NCBI RefSeq assembly: GCF_001655055.1
Contig: NZ_LXEW01000042.1
Location: forward strand, 1 to 64,000
DNA length: 64,000 bases
Direction of reading: 5' to 3'
Source: Providencia heimbachae ATCC 35613
Lineage (GTDB): Bacteria > Pseudomonadota > Gammaproteobacteria > Enterobacterales > Enterobacteriaceae
Numbering within the stretch: the first letter of the stretch is position 1; each line of letters opens with the position of its first letter. Below are positions 7,808 to 16,279 of this stretch, piece by piece. Under the pieces are notes generated by a model. The model was not told the DNA's origin, did no database searches, and worked only from the letters and a program-made list of their open reading frames with translations. Position numbers and translations under genes: made by a program.

Positions 7808-10387
7808 TTATTTACATTCTGCATTTATGGTTCTAACAGGGGAGTCCGCAGTTACTTGAATCCTTTCAAGCTCGCTATAATTGATGGAGCATTGGCCAGT
7901 TTGATTACCCCATTTAATATTAATACTTCCTGAATTCGGTAATCCACTCATATAAAGTTGATTGTTTGAACCTACAATGCCGGTATTAACATCATCATCT
8001 TTGTCATCAGAGACAAGAGAGGCAATGGCGCCGAATGGTGGTGTTTTTCCTGAGGTACTCATATTAATAATGACTTGATAACCAATTTTTGTTTTAAAAT
8101 TGCGTTTAATAACAGCACCATCGGTTGGGTAGACCATCATGGAGGTATCTTTAAATGTGATATCATCGGGTAGCGTATTAACATTAATGGAAATTTGATT
8201 TGCAGTGTTGCTTGCGAGTTGTGTAATAATAGCATTGCCAAAACGGTCAAATTTCGAACCAGTCATTAATGCGGCACCTTTCGCTCCATCCGCCGTTATA
8301 ATTGCCATTGTGTCACCTACATTCGGTGACAGAGTAATGCCATCCGAATGAGCAATTAACCTACCACTCATGCTGGCATTCATTGCTCGATTAGTATCTG
8401 AGTAGCTATAGCCCGCTGAGATAGTGGAGTTATTTGCAGAGTATGAACCATTTAAGCTGCCACCATAGCTATCGTCACTACTATTGTAGTTTTGGTACAT
8501 TCCATAGCTAAAATTATTGTTTAATGCACTGCCAGTTAACCCTGTTTGGTGTCTTGTATCTCCGTGATTATCATAGCTAATACCATACCTAGCACTCATG
8601 GATTGAGCTAACTCACTATTTGAAAACAAGCTCAAAGGTACGGACACATCAAAAGAAACCACGCGATTTTCTGGCCATGTATTATTGTTGCTTTTTACAC
8701 GGTCAACGATATAACTTAGGCTATAAGATACACCTTTGTAGTTATTGTTGTACGTCATTCCGGCAGTGGTATTCGAACTTAAGCCATTCCAATAGGTGTT
8801 TTTTGCAGCTCTTAAGGATAACGAGCCATAGTTATCAAAGGATTGGCTGATTGATGTTTGGAAGCTGTAGCGCTGCCTCGAACCTGTCCAAGGTGCTAAC
8901 CCATCTTTAATGTCATGTCCTGCATTATTGTAATCAGTGAATGAATAGAAATTCTCTGTGGTATAACGCAGTGCGGTTAAATCAAAAGATGTCCCTGTTG
9001 AAAGCAAGCTTTTTGAGTAACGGATCCGATAAGATTGACCTTTTAGATTTTTATCGGAAAACTTTGCATCTGAATGAGTTACGTCAGTTGAAAGAGCACC
9101 GAGCACACCTAAAGAAAGACCAATACCTCCAACAAACGATGTATATCCACTCGCTGCAAGTAGACCACCATAGGTGGTCATATTGAGAGGTAAACCTATA
9201 CTGAATGAACCAAGGGCAAATGTTTTTTCTGCTGAGCTTGTGGTTATCCCTCCATTGTAACGACCTGTCGCAAATTCATAGTTATATGAACCTTGTCGTT
9301 CCATCATTGGAAGTGATGAATAAGCCTGAGTAAATATTGTCTGTTTGCCATTTTCTTCTTCGATAGTGACTTCCATATCTCCCGCTAAACCACTCGCAGG
9401 GATATCTCTAATAATAAAACGACCTGGAGCGACAAACGTTTGATAAACAACGCTTCCATTTTGGCGTACGGTGACGGTTGCGTTAGAGTTAGCAATGCCT
9501 TCTACGATAGGAGCAAAGCCTTGGACACTGCTAGGATCCAACCTAGAATTGGATTTTAAGCTTGCCCCTTTCATCGGAATCGAATCGAAGATATTCCCTT
9601 CGGTTGATATTTCACCTGCTTTTAATGTCGATTTAATCGTATTAATGGTTCTGTATACATAAGTATTAGAGAATTTGGAATCACTGACGCTAGATGAATT
9701 GCTATCTTTATTATAATTATATAAATAACTTGTGCGCAGTCTCCAAGGGCCAACATTAATACCAGCATTCAAATTAGTAAAAATAGAATCTGTGGAGCCT
9801 GATTTTTGATGGTTTTTAGCTAATTGTTTGTTATTACTATAGTTAAAAATATAGTCCATGACTAAGGCAGTGACACCATCATCACGTAATTCAGGGGGAA
9901 CATAACCGACAAAATTTGGCACCATTGCAATTTGAGGAATAGACAGGTTAATTGTCAGTGTCTGTGCATCAAAGATAACGGTAGAATCAGTAATGTAATC
10001 AGGTAAATCTGAGATGATTGTGTCGTCAGTGAGATCTCTTAGTTTAGGTAACGAATTGGTATTGATGCCAAATTTATTTAATTCACTGATTGTAAACACG
10101 GGTGTGACATGATCATTTTTTTGTTTTTCAAAGGCAATATTGAAATCCCCTGCTGGGATCATATTGACATTCACAGTAACTTCATAAGTTCCCGGTGATA
10201 GGGCATTACTTTTTGAAAAGTCATTTAAATCGATTTGGGATACATCGATTCCGCTACCATGCATTAGTAAGCCGGGGTCGTAATAGGATTCAGCATGTGT
10301 AAAAGAAGGTATTAATGCATAACAACATGCAAAAACCTCTAATGCGATTATTTTTATTTTCATCCCTTTCACTGCATCACCATTCAT
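7808..10387 (-). CDS. fimbrial outer-membrane usher (FimD/PapC family)
   Basis: About 859 residues. A signal peptide ends near THAESYYDP; then come the N-terminal chaperone-docking domain, the 24-strand barrel with the plug, and C-terminal domains with a Cys pair (GQCSINY and the terminal AECK). Family segments include FAPIVEGIANSNATVTVRQNG, typical of the region just after the plug. It would assemble the pilins of this operon across the outer membrane. Start: the frame is open to a TTG at 10393; ATGs occur at 10387 and 10363. The last is preceded by GAAAGGG but too closely, so 10387 is a compromise. It lies 38 bases after the upstream chaperone gene and 43 bases before the adhesin gene. Confidence 0.9.
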   Translation of the reverse strand: MNGDAVKGMKIKIIALEVFACCYALIPSFTHAESYYDPGLLMHGSGIDVSQIDLNDFSKSNALSPGTYEVTVNVNMIPAGDFNIAFEKQKNDHVTPVFTISELNKFGINTNSLPKLRDLTDDTIISDLPDYITDSTVIFDAQTLTINLSIPQIAMVPNFVGYVPPELRDDGVTALVMDYIFNYSNNKQLAKNHQKSGSTDSIFTNLNAGINVGPWRLRTSYLYNYNKDSNSSSVSDSKFSNTYVYRTINTIKSTLKAGEISTEGNIFDSIPMKGASLKSNSRLDPSSVQGFAPIVEGIANSNATVTVRQNGSVVYQTFVAPGRFIIRDIPASGLAGDMEVTIEEENGKQTIFTQAYSSLPMMERQGSYNYEFATGRYNGGITTSSAEKTFALGSFSIGLPLNMTTYGGLLAASGYTSFVGGIGLSLGVLGALSTDVTHSDAKFSDKNLKGQSYRIRYSKSLLSTGTSFDLTALRYTTENFYSFTDYNNAGHDIKDGLAPWTGSRQRYSFQTSISQSFDNYGSLSLRAAKNTYWNGLSSNTTAGMTYNNNYKGVSYSLSYIVDRVKSNNNTWPENRVVSFDVSVPLSLFSNSELAQSMSARYGISYDNHGDTRHQTGLTGSALNNNFSYGMYQNYNSSDDSYGGSLNGSYSANNSTISAGYSYSDTNRAMNASMSGRLIAHSDGITLSPNVGDTMAIITADGAKGAALMTGSKFDRFGNAIITQLASNTANQISINVNTLPDDITFKDTSMMVYPTDGAVIKRNFKTKIGYQVIINMSTSGKTPPFGAIASLVSDDKDDDVNTGIVGSNNQLYMSGLPNSGSINIKWGNQTGQCSINYSELERIQVTADSPVRTINAECK

Positions 10388-10425
10388 TGCCAATTGTTAT
10401 AGTTAATAATGTTTCAACAGGAAAT

Positions 10426-11187
10426 TTAATTTGAGGACTCGTTGGTTAATTCCATCAAATATTCATCCGTAAATCGCCACTCAATTTTTCCATTAGTGCT
10501 ATTTGGTAGCGTAATCTTTTTTGTTGAAAAGGGTGTTAGCGTAATTTCTCTTTCACCATTTCGAATATTACTTCCTGAAACCTTTAAGTAATCAAATGTA
10601 AAATAAAAAGGTGTCGGGTTTTCTATTATTAATGTATTATTTTTTGTTGATATTTTTATTTCTTTTGCTAATTTACTGGTTTTTAATTCTTCAATTTTTT
10701 TCGGCCTATAGAGTAATTTAAAATAAAATGTTGGGACGATATTTAAATGAATATTGTTTTCACTTTTTTCTTTTTCTTCACTTGGGATACCTCTAATACC
10801 TATCCAAAATAAACTTTCCCTATCTTTTGGTATATCAATACCATTCACTTGACTGCTGATACGGCGTATATTCCATGATGTTCCCACTCCAGGGTCCATC
10901 TTTCTTAGTGGAGGTAAAATGATAAATGGAATAGATTCAGTTGTATTGTTTCCTTTAGGTAATAGAATGTCTTCATCCGTATTATTTACCCATGCTTCCA
11001 TCAAATAACTTTCTTGGTTTCCATTAACCATATCAATACTAATACCGCCTCTATCGCTTTCGTTATAAACATATCTTTTAAGTACAAAATCAAAGCCAGT
11101 TGGGGTGTTTGCTATCGATAAAATAGGTAAAAAGAAAAACAAAGCAAAAAAATACAATAGATAGTTTTTTTTCATGTTATATGCCAT
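10426..11187 (-). CDS. periplasmic fimbrial chaperone (third of three)
   Basis: A 253-residue PapD-like chaperone with a signal peptide (MKKNYLLYFFALFFFLPILSIA, cleaved before NTPTG). Two Ig-like domains are suggested by the conserved pattern SLFWIGIRGIPSEE (the F1-G1 to domain-2 approach), FKLLYRPKKI (the domain-linking Arg-Pro segment) and a C-terminal W-bearing strand (KIEWRFTDEY). It is longer than usual, with an atypical N-terminus (FDFVLKRYVYNESDRGGISI), so it may be a specialised chaperone, perhaps for the adhesin. Its start overlaps the end of the preceding chaperone gene by 11 bases, which implies translational coupling; an internal ATG at 11175 is an alternative start. Confidence 0.8.
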   Translation of the reverse strand: MAYNMKKNYLLYFFALFFFLPILSIANTPTGFDFVLKRYVYNESDRGGISIDMVNGNQESYLMEAWVNNTDEDILLPKGNNTTESIPFIILPPLRKMDPGVGTSWNIRRISSQVNGIDIPKDRESLFWIGIRGIPSEEKEKSENNIHLNIVPTFYFKLLYRPKKIEELKTSKLAKEIKISTKNNTLIIENPTPFYFTFDYLKVSGSNIRNGEREITLTPFSTKKITLPNSTNGKIEWRFTDEYLMELTNESSN

Positions 11188-11887
11188 TTAGTATTAGCGG
11201 GTTAGCTTTAGTTTCTCCGCCATAATCATTAATAATATTCCATTCTAATCTTGATATTTTTTTATTTACATGCAGTTCTAATGTGGAAAATGGCGCTATC
11301 ATTGGTGCTCTATCGCTGACATAGGCATCATTGTCCATTTTAATATTCACTAATGTATAATAGTAAGGCGATGGGTTACTTATTATAATTTTGTTGCCTG
11401 ACTGCTTAGCGGTAAATTTGTTGATATAATCACTTACATGTCCTTTAATACCGTTAGGGCGATAAAATATTTTTATTACTATCTTTGTTGATAAATTAAA
11501 TTTTGTATTTATTTGATTGTTATCTTCATTATTTCTTTGTTTTGTTTCAGGTATGAAATTAACCATGAGGTAAGAGAGTGACTCTCTGTCACTAGGTAAT
11601 TCACTTAATGCTTTAGGAATTATTTTTAGTGCATTATTTGAATTTTCTTTTAATACCACAATCGGTGGTATAACCGTAAAATTATTACTTGGTACCGACT
11701 CAGAATTTAAATCAGAAAATACCAAACTTTGAATAAGATAATTTTTAGTAGCTGTATTGTAGGCAGTGATACTCTGGTTTTTATCTTTTTGAGTAAAAAT
11801 AATTCGTGAGTGATCTAATGAAACTGCAGCAACCGCGCATTGTGAAATAAGCAATGTACTGACGATAATTTGAATGAACTTATTCAT
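11177..11887 (-). CDS. periplasmic fimbrial chaperone (second of three)
   Basis: A 236-residue PapD-family chaperone from the ATG at 11887 (the frame extends to a GTG at 11899, with GTGGAAAT serving as ribosome site). The signal peptide ends CAVAAVSLDHSR; the SRIIFTQKDKNQSI strand carries the typical R-I-I-F pattern, and FYRPNGIKGHV is the interdomain linker containing the conserved Arg-Pro. The C-terminus has LEWNIINDYGG, matching the W-x-x-x-N-D-x-G motif of this family. It overlaps the next chaperone gene by 11 bases. It lies between the two minor pilins and the usher. Confidence 0.84.
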   Translation of the reverse strand: MNKFIQIIVSTLLISQCAVAAVSLDHSRIIFTQKDKNQSITAYNTATKNYLIQSLVFSDLNSESVPSNNFTVIPPIVVLKENSNNALKIIPKALSELPSDRESLSYLMVNFIPETKQRNNEDNNQINTKFNLSTKIVIKIFYRPNGIKGHVSDYINKFTAKQSGNKIIISNPSPYYYTLVNIKMDNDAYVSDRAPMIAPFSTLELHVNKKISRLEWNIINDYGGETKANPLILNGI

Positions 11888-11904
11888 ATTAATTTCCACT
11901 ATTT

Positions 11905-12450
11905 TTAATCGGCATAGTAACCAATAGTTAATGTCGCAGCGAAATCACCTTCGCTAGGGTCGCAATTGCTCTCGGCACAACGTAGTTTTGCGCTTACCAT
12001 TTTGGTATCACTAACACTTTGAATGTTCTCCCAAATAATGGATTCTTTATTCGGCTTACTTAATGGGTTTTCATTAACGTTGATCACGCGTGTTCCCTCT
12101 AAGATTTGAACGCCAATAACGCCATTTGGGTCGTCATTGAATAAATTTTTACTTCCATTCAATGTGTTTCCTGATGCTAAATAAATCACTGCTGAATTTT
12201 GGTTTTGAGAAGTGCAATTTTTTAAACCGATAGTAAAGTTTTTAGTCACATTGCCATTCTTGATTTCAGTTACAGTCGTAATGCCCGCTTGGTTACCAAG
12301 CAAAATTTCATTTGGAACATCAATTTCGCAGGTTTTTGCTAAAAATAAGACAGAAAACTCATACTTTACGGTGTAATCATCATCAGCTATCGCAGGGTAG
12401 TACATAAAAATCATTAAAAAAGTCAGGAATGTCCATTTAATTTCGCTCAT
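11905..12450 (-). CDS. minor fimbrial subunit
   Basis: A 181-residue pilin-like protein. The signal peptide runs to about residue 22 (ends AIA before DDDYTVKYEF). One conserved disulfide pair is visible (KTCEIDVP and LKNCTSQN) and the protein ends TLTIGYYAD, with a near-terminal Tyr as in pilins taken up by chaperones. A second Cys pair near the end (LRCAESNCD) is unusual for a pilin. It is probably an adaptor or minor subunit. It is six bases downstream of the preceding pilin gene. Confidence 0.78.
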   Translation of the reverse strand: MSEIKWTFLTFLMIFMYYPAIADDDYTVKYEFSVLFLAKTCEIDVPNEILLGNQAGITTVTEIKNGNVTKNFTIGLKNCTSQNQNSAVIYLASGNTLNGSKNLFNDDPNGVIGVQILEGTRVINVNENPLSKPNKESIIWENIQSVSDTKMVSAKLRCAESNCDPSEGDFAATLTIGYYAD

Positions 12451-12455
12451 GAGGC

Positions 12456-13019
12456 CTAATCCTGATAATATTCAAAAGTAACGGCAGCATTAGAATCGCC
12501 AGGTTTTACATCGTTCTCCCGTTTTACAAGACTAACGCGATAATTAACTTCAACTGAATCACTCGTTGTTGATGGAAAAGTACTTACGCCATCATCAGTG
12601 ACCGCCTGACAAGTTTGATTATTTTTATTGCATGACTCTAGTAAAAAACCCGTATTAGTTATATCGTTTAATCCGAAATATATTCCATTATGAAACTGCG
12701 TCGATGGCGCTGATTTTGATTTTATTTTAATGTTTTTTTCTGTATTAGCCGGATGATTTTTACAAATTATGGAATAAGAAAAACTTTCTGTTTTGATCGG
12801 TTCTTTAATTGAATACTGGTTAACTTCAGATACAACTAAAACTCCTATTTGATTGAAATCAATAGTTTTATTTAAATCGCTGTTATCATCGAACTCACAC
12901 GTTCCTTTTGTGATTTTTGTTTTAAACTGTATTTGTCCATTTTGAGCGAAAAGTTGGTTTGAGAATAAAATAGCACCTAAAATCAATGTTATTTTACTCA
13001 ATAGTCCCATGGTATTCAT
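12456..13019 (-). CDS. minor fimbrial subunit
   Basis: A 187-residue pilin-like protein from the ATG at 13019, chosen because GGAGG lies six bases before it (the frame extends to 13037). The signal peptide ends LFAQNGQIQF. A first Cys occurs in TKGTCEFDDN and a second in IICKNHP, the standard pilin pair; an extra pair (ESCNKNNQTCQ) may form a second disulfide. The C-terminus is VTFEYYQD. It overlaps the upstream chaperone gene by 26 bases. Role inferred as linker or minor rod subunit. Confidence 0.78.
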   Translation of the reverse strand: MNTMGLLSKITLILGAILFSNQLFAQNGQIQFKTKITKGTCEFDDNSDLNKTIDFNQIGVLVVSEVNQYSIKEPIKTESFSYSIICKNHPANTEKNIKIKSKSAPSTQFHNGIYFGLNDITNTGFLLESCNKNNQTCQAVTDDGVSTFPSTTSDSVEVNYRVSLVKRENDVKPGDSNAAVTFEYYQD

Positions 13020-13668
13020 TGTATCCTCCAAGATCATTGATTACCGCCCACTTAATTGAGCCATCTTTCATTTGGCTGAAATAATTTACTTCTGCATATG
13101 GTGCTATTACATTATTTTTTTTATCGAGTTTTACTGATTTTTTATTAATATAAAGGCCAGCAAGATTAATGTAATAAGGTGAGTTATTAATTAATTTGAC
13201 ACCTTTTTCGGTGCTTTTTATCTTCACTCCACTAAATGCAGTTTCTTGAGGCATTATTAAATTTGCAGGCCGATAGAAAATTTTAATGACACTTTCTAGC
13301 CCAACCTTTACACCATCATCTTTATTCATTTCTGGAATATTACGTGAATGAAAGTAATACATTGTTTCTTTATCTTTAGGAAATTTGCTAGTAATAGCTT
13401 TAATTTTAATAATGTTTCTTTGCTTTGGTTCTAACTTAAAAATAGACGGTGTAATAACAAAGTAACCTTCAAAAGCTGTTTTGCTGTTTAGTTGTTGTGT
13501 AATAAAACTGGCGACTAAATAAGATTTGTTATCATCATTTCGTGCAGTAATCGTTGCTGAATTAGTTTCTTCTTCAATGATAATACGTGTTTGGCTTAAA
13601 CCAACACCTGCTTGCGATGCACATGAAAAAACCAATAATATAAAGAATAAGGATTTTAATTTTATCAT
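12994..13668 (-). CDS. periplasmic fimbrial chaperone (first of three)
   Basis: A 224-residue PapD-family chaperone, placed right after the major pilin gene, so probably the chaperone for the rod subunit. The signal peptide ends ASQAGVGLSQTR; GLSQTRIIIEEE is the first strand with the conserved T-R-I-I, KETMYYFHSRNIPE is the equivalent of the E-S-L-F-W-x-N-x-x-x-I-P motif, and IKIFYRPANL is the linker. The C-terminus has KWAVINDLGG. A good ribosome site (AAGGAAA) precedes 13668. Confidence 0.85.
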   Translation of the reverse strand: MIKLKSLFFILLVFSCASQAGVGLSQTRIIIEEETNSATITARNDDNKSYLVASFITQQLNSKTAFEGYFVITPSIFKLEPKQRNIIKIKAITSKFPKDKETMYYFHSRNIPEMNKDDGVKVGLESVIKIFYRPANLIMPQETAFSGVKIKSTEKGVKLINNSPYYINLAGLYINKKSVKLDKKNNVIAPYAEVNYFSQMKDGSIKWAVINDLGGYNEYHGTIE

Positions 13669-13740
13669 TTTATTTTCCTTTATAGCAGGCAGAGAATAAT
13701 TTTCTGCCTGCTTAACTGGCTAATTAACTAAATATAGTTA

Positions 13741-14280
13741 TTAGTCGTATGCAACACTGAATGTTACTGGAACATTTAATTTTTGAGCAACAACACCATC
13801 TTTAGTTGTGGCATATAAACCAGCAACAACAGGAACGATATAGTCATTGTCACCCATGACTTTCAGGCCAGAAATAGTGGTTTCAGTATTTGGTAGGATA
13901 GGTGTTTTTGCATCACCACCCGTTAATTTAACACCAATTTGCGATGATTGAGCATCAGCAAACATTTCTGAGTGGCCTGTTAATGATTCACCAGTCGCTA
14001 GAATTGAAACTTCTTTAGCTTGTGCTTCATCATCATAAACTTTAGTACATTTATTTAATACTAAGTTAAAATTAGATTCTGAAATTGCTTGAGTAATATC
14101 TGTTACTTTATCTAGTGAGTGCGTACCTAAATTAACTAAATCTTTAGAAGCACTGATATCACAAGTTGCAGCAACTAAGCGTGCATTAAAGTTAACAGTT
14201 GCATCTTGTGCTGCAAATGCTTGAGAAGAAATAGCAGCAATAGCGAAAGTACCAATCATAGCAAGTTTGTTCAGTTTCAT
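13741..14280 (-). CDS. major fimbrial subunit (pilin) of operon 1
   Basis: A 179-residue pilin; ATGs at 14286 and 14280 are both possible, and AGGA is nine bases before the latter. The signal peptide is MKLNKLAMIGTFAIAAISSQAFA with cleavage before AQDATVNF. The mature protein has the Cys pair in TCDISAS and LNKCTKV and ends VTFSVAYD with the penultimate Tyr typical of chaperone-usher pilins. It is first in an eight-gene operon read leftwards, behind a long AT-rich leader, consistent with being the abundant rod subunit. Its overall look (length, strand pattern) suggests a 987P/CS18-type rather than type-1 pilin; this is an impression, not an alignment. Confidence 0.85.
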   Translation of the reverse strand: MKLNKLAMIGTFAIAAISSQAFAAQDATVNFNARLVAATCDISASKDLVNLGTHSLDKVTDITQAISESNFNLVLNKCTKVYDDEAQAKEVSILATGESLTGHSEMFADAQSSQIGVKLTGGDAKTPILPNTETTISGLKVMGDNDYIVPVVAGLYATTKDGVVAQKLNVPVTFSVAYD

Positions 14281-14286
14281 ATCCAT

Positions 14287-15324
14287 TATTCCTAATTATG
14301 TAGTAGGTTTTAAATTCTAAGGTATATCGAATTTTATGCGTGTTTTTATTTTTATAATAAAAATAATCCATATATATAATATGAAATTAGTGCTCTTATT
14401 TAAATTAATTTGAGTTGATTATTATAAATATAATCACAAACATTAATTTGGATATATTTAAATAGAGTATTTCTTCGTTTCGGATATAATTTTATTCGTA
14501 CTCACATTGGTTGTCAAACCGGTAGTGTCTGCTGCTTTGTTAATTTTAACTTGGTTTCAAAGTGTTATTTTTAGTTAAATTCAACTGGTTACGGTATTAT
14601 TTTGTTTTTTATTAAGTTTATCATTATAATTCACGGAGATTTATTCTGTTTTAAGTCCATTTGCGGTGTGTAAAAAATATTACATGCTCTCAATAATACT
14701 TTAACATACTTTGATACTTTCTTTAATGGTTTTGACGGTATCTAATAGGAAGATGTTACGAATGAATGCTTAGCGTGAAAAACTTACACACTATTGAGCG
14801 GTTTATAATATTTAAATTGTTATTGATCATCTTTTTGTCGAGATAATGAAAATTCAATATAAATACATATTCGATATAGTGTTAGGAATATTGTGTAGGT
14901 TTTGTATCTAAAGCAAAATTATTACTGAGATTTTTCTTATAGAAGTATGAGATTGATATTTTTCTTAGGTTTTTAATTTTGGCTCTTAGGTATATTAGGC
15001 ATATAAATTGAAAAATAAGTGAGACCAATAACACAAACCGTAATCTCTGATGTTCTATTCGTTGATAGCTGTGAGCAATGTTTTTAGTGTTTGATTACTC
15101 TGGTAGCATGCAGAGGTATTAATGAAAGAATTCAATGTTTGATTATGCGAGACTGGTACAATGACTTGAATTTTACAGCACTAAGCGGTAGATCCTCCAC
15201 AAGACAAGCCGTAATAGGTATTTTTAGTCTTTCATGTATTCATGATGTGAAAAAGTTTAATAGCCGGAAGTTTAAAGAATTTTTTTTGTGGCTAGAGACC
15301 AAGAAAAATAAAAAAGGAATGGTA
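14287..15324. other. long AT-rich intergenic region, fimbrial operon 1 promoter
   Basis: About 1 kb without a credible gene. A frame opening at 15091 merely extends the next gene upstream without ribosome site or recognisable sequence. The region must hold the promoter of fimbrial operon 1 (leftwards) and of the WG-repeat gene (rightwards). A short hairpin GGTT-GTCA-AACC lies near 14509. I looked for long inverted repeats that could flank an invertible promoter and found none. The strong AT bias suggests H-NS control, an inference. Confidence 0.5.
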
Positions 15325-15777
15325 ATGGTTAAATATTTAATTAGCCCAATATTATTAGTGGCACTTTCTTTCTCATTATTTGCAGATAATCTTGATGAGC
15401 AATATACCCTGTGGGTTAATGATCAAAAAAATGAGATTAAATGCTTTGAATCTTCTTCGCCTTATCAGTATTGCTTACGGCTAGATCCTAATGGTGGACT
15501 GTATATGGCAGACAGTCAGGGAAATGAAATTTATCGACTTTACTATTTTGATAATTGGCCTGATGAAGCAAAAGAAGGGCTATATCGTATAAGAAAGGGG
15601 GATAAAATTGGCTTTGCGGATGAAAAGACAGGGAAAATAGTAGTTGAAGCGAAATATGATTGTGCTTTTCCATTTGAAAACGGTAAGGCTCGTGTGGGTG
15701 TCGGTTGCCGAACGGAGACAGATGGGGAGCATAGCTGGTGGGTAGGCGGTGAGTGGACGGTTATTTATCGTAATTAA
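15325..15777 (+). CDS. small secreted WG-repeat protein
   Basis: A 150-residue protein. I start it at the ATG at 15325 because AAGGA lies six bases upstream and translation then begins with a clean signal peptide (MVKYLISPILLVALSFSLFA, cleaved before DNLDEQ); the frame runs open to 15091 but that part looks random. The C-terminal half has a WG/KWG-type repeat unit (YRIRKGDKIGFADEKTGKI followed by VVEAKYDCAFPFENGKARV), a beta-rich repeat found in many secreted and envelope proteins of unknown role. A run of Cys, Trp and Gly near the end (GCRTETDGEHSWWVGGEWT) is notable. Monocistronic; followed directly by an ERIC element. Function unknown. Confidence 0.7.
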   Translation: MVKYLISPILLVALSFSLFADNLDEQYTLWVNDQKNEIKCFESSSPYQYCLRLDPNGGLYMADSQGNEIYRLYYFDNWPDEAKEGLYRIRKGDKIGFADEKTGKIVVEAKYDCAFPFENGKARVGVGCRTETDGEHSWWVGGEWTVIYRN

Positions 15778-15778
15778 C

Positions 15779-15903
15779 ATCCTCGTCATACTTCGCGCCG
15801 TCGCGTTGTTGGCTTCATGGGTTAACCCAAATCACATACTTGTGTATGCTCATTGGGATTAGCGCATTTACCGCCTAGCGACAACACGAATTATTTAGAG
15901 GAT
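15779..15903 (+). repeat. ERIC element
   Basis: About 125 bp bounded by ATCCTC and GAGGAT, with the ERIC hallmarks: CGTCATACTTC start, a TTGTTGGCTTCA block, central CACATACTTGTGTATG dyad, TGCCGCCTAGC-like block (here ACCGCCTAGC) and GAATTATTTAGAGGA end. It begins two bases after the WG-repeat gene stop. Confidence 0.85.
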
Positions 15904-16279
15904 TGGGAATGTAGTAAGGAACAATAAAAACCTAAAGACAATAAAGACAGTAATATTACGTTAATGGCGAGATTAATTAACAATGGTTACAATTTTATCG
16001 CTATTGTTTATTATTTTTAACTCATTGAAATGTCGTGTTATAGTTAGCTGGATCACATTTTTTACTGGTTTGTAACTCCCCCAAAACCCTTCATACCAAA
16101 AATCTAACCGCTTAATTCTTTATGTTACCGCTCAGCGTAACTTTAACCTTTTATCGACGGTTATTTCTTACCATAGACACCATGGCAGAGCTCAATGTAT
16201 TTACTCCAAATGGTTTAACTACTGCCAGCAATGAATAATAAATTAATGGTATGTTCGTTTTACCTTATAAGGGTGTTCT
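15904..16279. other. btsT upstream region
   Basis: About 375 bases with no gene. It contains a CRP-like site at 16042-16057 and the leader of btsT. Nothing else identified. Confidence 0.5.
16042..16057. promoter_or_regulatory. candidate CRP site upstream of btsT
   Basis: AGTTA-N6-TCACA matches 8 of 10 conserved positions of the CRP consensus TGTGA-N6-TCACA. Catabolite control of the E. coli homologue is known, so the site is plausible. It is about 220 bases before the start codon. Confidence 0.4.

Noticed and set aside
8620-9662. Plus-strand frames inside the usher gene
   Set aside because: Antisense shadows of a clear usher; no ribosome sites or recognisable sequence.
14287-15324. Possible phase-variable invertible promoter for fimbrial operon 1
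   Set aside because: Only a tiny hairpin (GGTT/AACC near 14509) was seen; no long inverted repeats and no tyrosine recombinase gene nearby.
15091-15324. Longer version of the WG-repeat gene starting at 15091
   Set aside because: No ribosome site and no recognisable protein in this part; a strong ribosome site and signal peptide mark 15325 as the start.
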